A stretch of DNA of 64,000 nucleotides from positions 27,351,598 to 27,415,597 of the forward strand of contig CM065297.1 of the NCBI GenBank assembly GCA_032871835.1. Direction: 5' to 3'. Below, in pieces: positions 59,267 through 64,000 of the stretch. Within the stretch, counting starts at the first letter, position 1. Every line of letters starts with the position of its first letter. The position numbers and the translations under genes were made by a program. The notes beneath the pieces are model-generated. The model had not been told where the DNA came from and made no database searches. It worked only from the letters and a program-made list of their open reading frames with translations. Source of the stretch: Dipteronia dyeriana (lineage: Eukaryota; Streptophyta; Magnoliopsida; Sapindales; Sapindaceae).

Positions 59267-61349
59267 TGTTAGGATTTATGCCCTAAAGATGTAATTTGTT
59301 AATGGATTTGTGAATAAATAAAATAAAAAGTTTAATGTATTCTTGTTGTGTTGTTTATTTTAAAACTTGTGCATATATTTAACATCCAAGATTACCGGAT
59401 GTAATCTCGAACTGTGTATATGAGTATCATATACAGATGGATACAGTAAGAGACATGCAATCTAAAGTGTCCATAGATAGCAAATAAAGCTGGGTACTTT
59501 ATTTGTGGTTAATCTATAGTTGCGGTCCATTAAGTAATGTACGATGATTCTATCTTCAATCATTCATATGAGATATGGGAATTGAGGCACCTTCTATGAT
59601 TTGATCATATAGGACTGGGCCATGATCTATATGAATCTCACACCAAGATCCATTTACCGATGAGATTCATATATATCAACTAATGATGGCTATATGTGGG
59701 TGATCTTAATCCTGAATGTCTTATCGACTCCTTCAGGTTAGATCGTAGTCTTTGATATACTATAGGTGAAGTCAGATGCATTTCTTGATCAATATACTCT
59801 GTATGTTGGGATTGCGGTTGGGATTGCGGTTGGACTTGTGGCTGGGAAGGTTTGTACACAATAGTAGAATCCATTCCTTCTTGTGAGAAGTAAATTGTAG
59901 TTCCCTTAAGGGTTGATTCGAGGCTTGGACAATATAAGCGCTCTCATAATTCCATGAGGAAATAGGATTTATTGTTCATTAGAGAATCAATGGTACTTAA
60001 AGGATATATGTAATTAGAGGGGTATAACGGACATTATGACCCAACTCTAATTATGAACTATTGTGAAGGATCACACCATGTGTAATAGCTATATCGATAG
60101 ACACCGAGTTATATTGATTTTTGTAAAAGCGTCTGCAGTTGAGAGAGTGCAGTTTCGGGTTTTTAGTGGAATAACACCGGATTTAATAATCAAGGAATAT
60201 TAATAAAATAATTTAATTAATGATTTCGAGGATTATTAGAGCTCAAAATACAGTGGGTCCATTAGGTCCCCTTGCTAGCCCGATCGATTTAGGTAACAAG
60301 GGTCACGGTTAATTAATTGGATTGTCCAATTAATTGTGTCATGAAAGTGACATGTATTTATTTGGAAATTAATTGAAAATGAGATTATTTAATTAATGAA
60401 CAATGATGATTAAATAAATTAGATAATGAGATTATTTAATTAATCACTAAATGGAGGGTGTTAGTTGATATTTGATTTTGAGTAGAATAAGATAATATGA
60501 TTATTTTATTTTATTAAATTAAATATTTGAAATTGAATTTAAAATGTTTAAATTCAAAAATAAATATTTATTTATCTTTTAAAATAAAAGATATGAGATA
60601 TTTTTTATTTAAAGGATTTAAAAATAAAAATGATATGATTAGTTTATAAAAGAAAAAATATAATATATATATCATATATATGATATATATGATTCTTTTG
60701 AAAACTGATCGGTACAACTAAAACAAAAGAAAAAGTGAGACAATGCAATTGGCATGAGATGCAAATTGGTGTGCACGTGAAAATAGATAAGAGAGAAAGA
60801 AGAATTTGCATCGAATGAAAATTATATGTGCGTTTGACAATAACATAAAAAAAATGCACAAGAAGTTTGAATAGGTGAAAAATAGATAGTGCTTGAAAAG
60901 ATATATAAAAGAGTTATATATATTGACAAGTTTTTACCTGATATTTGATCGAAAAAGAAATTGTTTATTCTTCTTCAATTCTCTCTACATCCTTCATTCA
61001 AGTTCCTGAGACCAAAACGCCCCCACAAGCAGTTACCAGTTCTGGGATTTCGTAAGGAAGATCAAGTGGTTCAGACAGGAGCACATCGTAAAGTGAAGGA
61101 GCCTCCAAACATTGGTAAGATTGGTTCAAACATGACTATATCGTAAAGTGAAGGAGCCTCCAAACATTGGTAAAATTTTCTTCTTCTGATATATTGATTA
61201 CAATTTCCTGTATATACATATTGTATGTATGAGTTTCAAAAATAATTACTATCTCAAGTTCACTGGTCCCAGATACAGATCGTTTACGATTTGTATATAA
61301 ATTTTAAAACCTTACTTCCGTTGTGTGACTGGTGAACGAGGCCCCAACA
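59267..61349 (+). repeat. 5' LTR of the terminal Copia element
   Basis: 2083 bp from TGTTAGGATT to CCAACA. It is AT-rich around 60460-60670. A TATA box TATATAAA lies at 60902-60909. Downstream a 35-bp segment starting 'tcgtaaagtgaaggagcctc' at 61086 is repeated exactly at 61141, an offset of 55. Confidence 0.82.
60902..60909 (+). promoter_or_regulatory. Putative TATA box of the Copia LTR
   Basis: TATATAAA in the last quarter of the LTR, ~450 bp before its end, a plausible U3/R border. Other AT-rich matches nearby make this tentative. Confidence 0.4.
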
Positions 61350-61363
61350 ATAGTATCAGAGCC
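61350..61363 (+). other. Primer-binding site of the terminal Copia element
   Basis: ATAGTATCAGAGCC directly follows the LTR end. Family consensus is TGGTATCAGAGC, complementary to initiator Met tRNA; one base differs. Confidence 0.75.
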
Positions 61364-63035
61364 AATTTATTTTTCGGGAATCGAAAATTGTTTTCGATGC
61401 TCCTGTTTGTATGAATGTGTATGCACCATCTTTATGATTGTATAGATGTTTATAATTAAATTTTTTAATTTAAACATGGTTTTTCGTAATTTTTTATGGT
61501 ACTATGGATTTAGGGTTTATGGGTTATATAATTTTTATTTTATTTATTTATACTGTTATTGTATTGTAAATACTTATAATTGTAACATGTAAACGAAGAA
61601 CTGGAAACGTACGGGACAGCGACACTGTTCACCGTACTGTTCACCGAACACTGTTCATATGGTGTTGTTCACGGTACTGTTCCCCGGGTACTGTTTATAT
61701 GGTACTATTCATGGCACCGTTGGCAAGTGTTGCCTAGTGCGTTCCGTTCAGATTTCCCGTTTCGGATTCATGAGATGAATCGGAGTGATCTGAAGAGACT
61801 GGAAAATATCTGAAGTTACTAAAAGACCAAGGAATGCCTCGAAGGTATTTTTTGTAATTTTATATCCTAATTTTTTAGGTTAAATAATTCACAGTACTCG
61901 GTCAATTCATGTCTTCTTTATATTATGTGATGATAAAAGCATTGTCATGCATATGTATGTCATCTAGATTAGATGTGCCTACACAAATATGTTTGATATG
62001 TCATACATGCATCATAACCTTATATTTTATGTATTTTTTTTAATATGATTAAAATGGGCAATATACATAAGTGGCTATGAATAATGGGATTAGTTTTTTA
62101 ATGGTTAGAAAACTTGGTAATTCTCATTAATATTAATCCAATTATTTAAAGAGTTTAATAAGCTAGATTAATAGGGTCATTTATTGTAATTAGGATTAAT
62201 ATATTAATAATCTAATTATAAATGGACTGAATAAAGTGTTAGAATTTTAATAGTTAAAACTTGGTAATCACTATCATAATAATCTGACCTTAGTAAAAAG
62301 TTTACAAAGGCTTAGATTATTCACAAATAGATTAGATTTTTAATTGTTAAAAATCATTAATTAGTTAATTAGAATTTGTTTCTAATTAGTTAATGTGCTA
62401 GATAACTTGATTAAAGTTACTCGTTTAATCCTGTAGAGTCTAGGTGCATTAACGGTTAATAGAAAACCCTATTTTTAAAATAGTGAGTGGGAGATGGATA
62501 TATGACATATATGTCCCCTGGTCTCTATCATTAGTTCAACACCGTGAGATCCGAATGGGGCCTCTTGACGGCCTTGCTTTCGTCATTCCTGAGGAGGGTT
62601 TCCACAAAGGTTAATACCAAGGTTGACTTCCTAACGGATAGGATTTCTGAGGGTAATTCGGGATTGACCGACCCTAAGACAACAATTCTCGAGTTAAGCT
62701 CGTGAGATCTGAAATGGTGGGTTAAACTCATGAAGGTTTTGATTAAGTTTGTTAATTAAAAACCTGACTGAATAAACGATGATTGAATGATATGGAATAA
62801 GAGTTATTCTAGAATATCATTTGATTGAGAATGTCTCGGTTCAACATGTAAAGACTTGATCGACCCTAAGGTGGCACTTCTTTGTGGTATGTTAGATTGT
62901 TGTGGTATAGTAACTAGTTTTAGGGTAGTTCTAGTTCGTTAAACATGTTCATGCATCATGTTTAAATTTATGCCAAAGCACTCGCACTTGTTTTAAATAA
63001 ATGACTGAATGAATGTTTTATTTATTTCAGTAAAT
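61364..63035 (+). other. Copia leader region without a gene
   Basis: Untranslated leader between primer site and gag. It includes repeated 'ctgttcaccg' and 'tactgttc' motifs at 61620-61700 and AT-rich DNA. No open gene. Confidence 0.55.
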
Positions 63036-64000
63036 TATGTCTTCTGCATTACTAAAAATTAAAGGACAAATTAACTGGTGATAACTACACTAAGTGGGAA
63101 CTTAATCTTAATGCAATATTGGTCACCATAGACCTCAAGTTTATGCTTACGGAGGAATGTCTTCCAGCGTATGCTGCCAGTGCCACACGAACCGTTCGTG
63201 AGGCATACCAACAATAGGTCTCATATGATGAGAAAGCCCGAACATATCTGTTGGCTTCTATGACAAAAGTGCTTGTGACAAAGCACGAAGCAATGACTTT
63301 AGCATTCAAAATCATGGAGTCATTTCAATCTATGTTCGGGCAGCACTCTCAGCAAAAGAAGACAAAGTTGTTTGTTTCGCTATGCTTGCTCGCATGAAGG
63401 ATGGTACATCAGTTCGAGAACATGTCTTGAGCATGATGTCCTACTTCAAAATGGCAAAAGTCAATGGCGGGGCCATTGACGAACCCAATCAAATGAGCAT
63501 CATATTGAGGACTCTTCTGAAGAGTTTCGATCAGTTAAGAGTAACTACGAGATGAACCAAGTTAAGGTTCAGTCTCACACAGTTGCTCATGAGCTCACAA
63601 CCTTTGAGTCCTTGACTAAGGACAACAAAGGCAAGACTGGTGAGGCAAATGTTACCAAACCATCTTTCTCCAATAATAAGAAGAGGAAGAGGTCTACTAG
63701 GAAAGTGAAGGGTAAGCCAAAACCCAAGAAAGCCCAAAGCAAGAAGAAGTCCAAGAAAAGTAAATATGATTTACTTGTTCTTGAGTTGTGTTTAATGGAA
63801 GATGATTCTTCACCTTGGATAGTTGATTCGAGGGTCACTAACCATGCTTGTTCTTCTTTGCAATGAACTGATTCTTTGACACAGCTAGATGATGGAGCCT
63901 TCTCAATACGTGTGGAGTTGGGGATGTCGTGTCGGCACGAGCAGTGGGCGTAATTAGATTACATTTTTGTAATAATTATATATTGTTGGACAATGTATTT
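63036..64000 (+). pseudogene. Copia gag and start of protease, cut by the window end
   Basis: Starts MSSALLKIKGQINW at about 63039, then by frame change continues with DNYTKWELNLNAILVTIDLK, YDEKARTYLLASMTKVLV, AMTLAFKIMESFQSMFGQHS. After further shifts comes SLTKDNKGKTGEANVT, a very Lys-rich stretch (63670-63770), and the protease entry WIVDSRVTNHACSS (63818-63860). The protease triplet normally D-S-G reads D-S-R here, so the enzyme would be inactive. In-frame stops lie near 63083 and 63216. Confidence 0.82.

Larger units (their letters stand above)
59267..64000 (+). mobile_element. Copia element with a 2.1-kb LTR, cut by the window end
   Basis: The LTR start TGTTAGGATTTATGCCC, LTR end GCCCCAACA, a primer site, gag and the start of protease follow in order. 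RT, integrase and the 3' LTR lie beyond the window. Stops and shifts in gag show it is not autonomous. Confidence 0.87.

Noticed and set aside
1..64000. A new multi-gene defence or biosynthetic system
   Set aside because: Intact genes are few, unrelated in function and far apart. The remaining coding DNA belongs to known transposon families or to decayed plant genes.

Overview
The window is nuclear DNA of a flowering plant, probably a eudicot. Split genes with GT-AG introns and plant-only families (FAR1-like, pectate lyase, brassinosteroid-type P450) sit in AT-rich DNA dominated by Copia, Ty3/gypsy, LINE, hAT, CACTA-like and Mutator-like elements. I do not assign a species. No bacterial-style operon, CRISPR array, rRNA or tRNA gene was recognised.

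Layout. 1-3525: Copia remnant reduced to LTR, RNase H end and LTR. 4211-6660: dead FAR1-related gene (minus) split by a 322-bp hAT-type element with an 8-bp target duplication. 7833-10344: intact five-exon plant gene of unknown function (plus). 10892-12395: pectate lyase pseudogene (plus). 12661-13857: intact six-exon conserved gene (minus) whose fourth intron has AT-AC ends and a U12-type branch site. 14409-15660: satellite of about 14 copies of an 85-bp unit. 15661-18420: gene-free DNA with hairpins.

18421-29230: one Ty3/gypsy element of Tat type on the minus strand (gag, protease, RT, two RNase H domains, integrase) with a coding region on the opposite strand. It has a perfect 5-bp target duplication but inverted 38-bp ends. 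29656: orphan CACTA-type end. 29786-31720: decayed plant gene (minus). 31985-34114: short Copia element with paired 178-bp LTRs, keeping gag and protease only. 35481-37954: intact nine-exon cytochrome P450 of the brassinosteroid-related clade (484 aa, minus), the clearest working enzyme gene here. 38924-44109: Mutator-like element carrying a dead DUF1985/Ulp1-type gene between two GATCGAGC-T-tract arrays. 44562-55190: Athila-like gypsy element lacking its 5' end. 55200-57595: truncated LINE (minus). 57596-59260: Copia 5' fragment (minus). 59267-64000: Copia element with a 2.1-kb LTR, cut by the window end.

The three intact host genes (7833, 12661, 35481) have continuous frames across all predicted splice junctions. 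Nearly everything else is mobile-element DNA in various states of decay, often one piece abutting or nested in another. I found no clear new multi-gene system. The most unusual observations are the AT-AC intron, the gypsy element with inverted ends and an antisense coding region, the hAT element that supplies a new start codon to a FAR1-like gene, and the palindrome-rich satellite.
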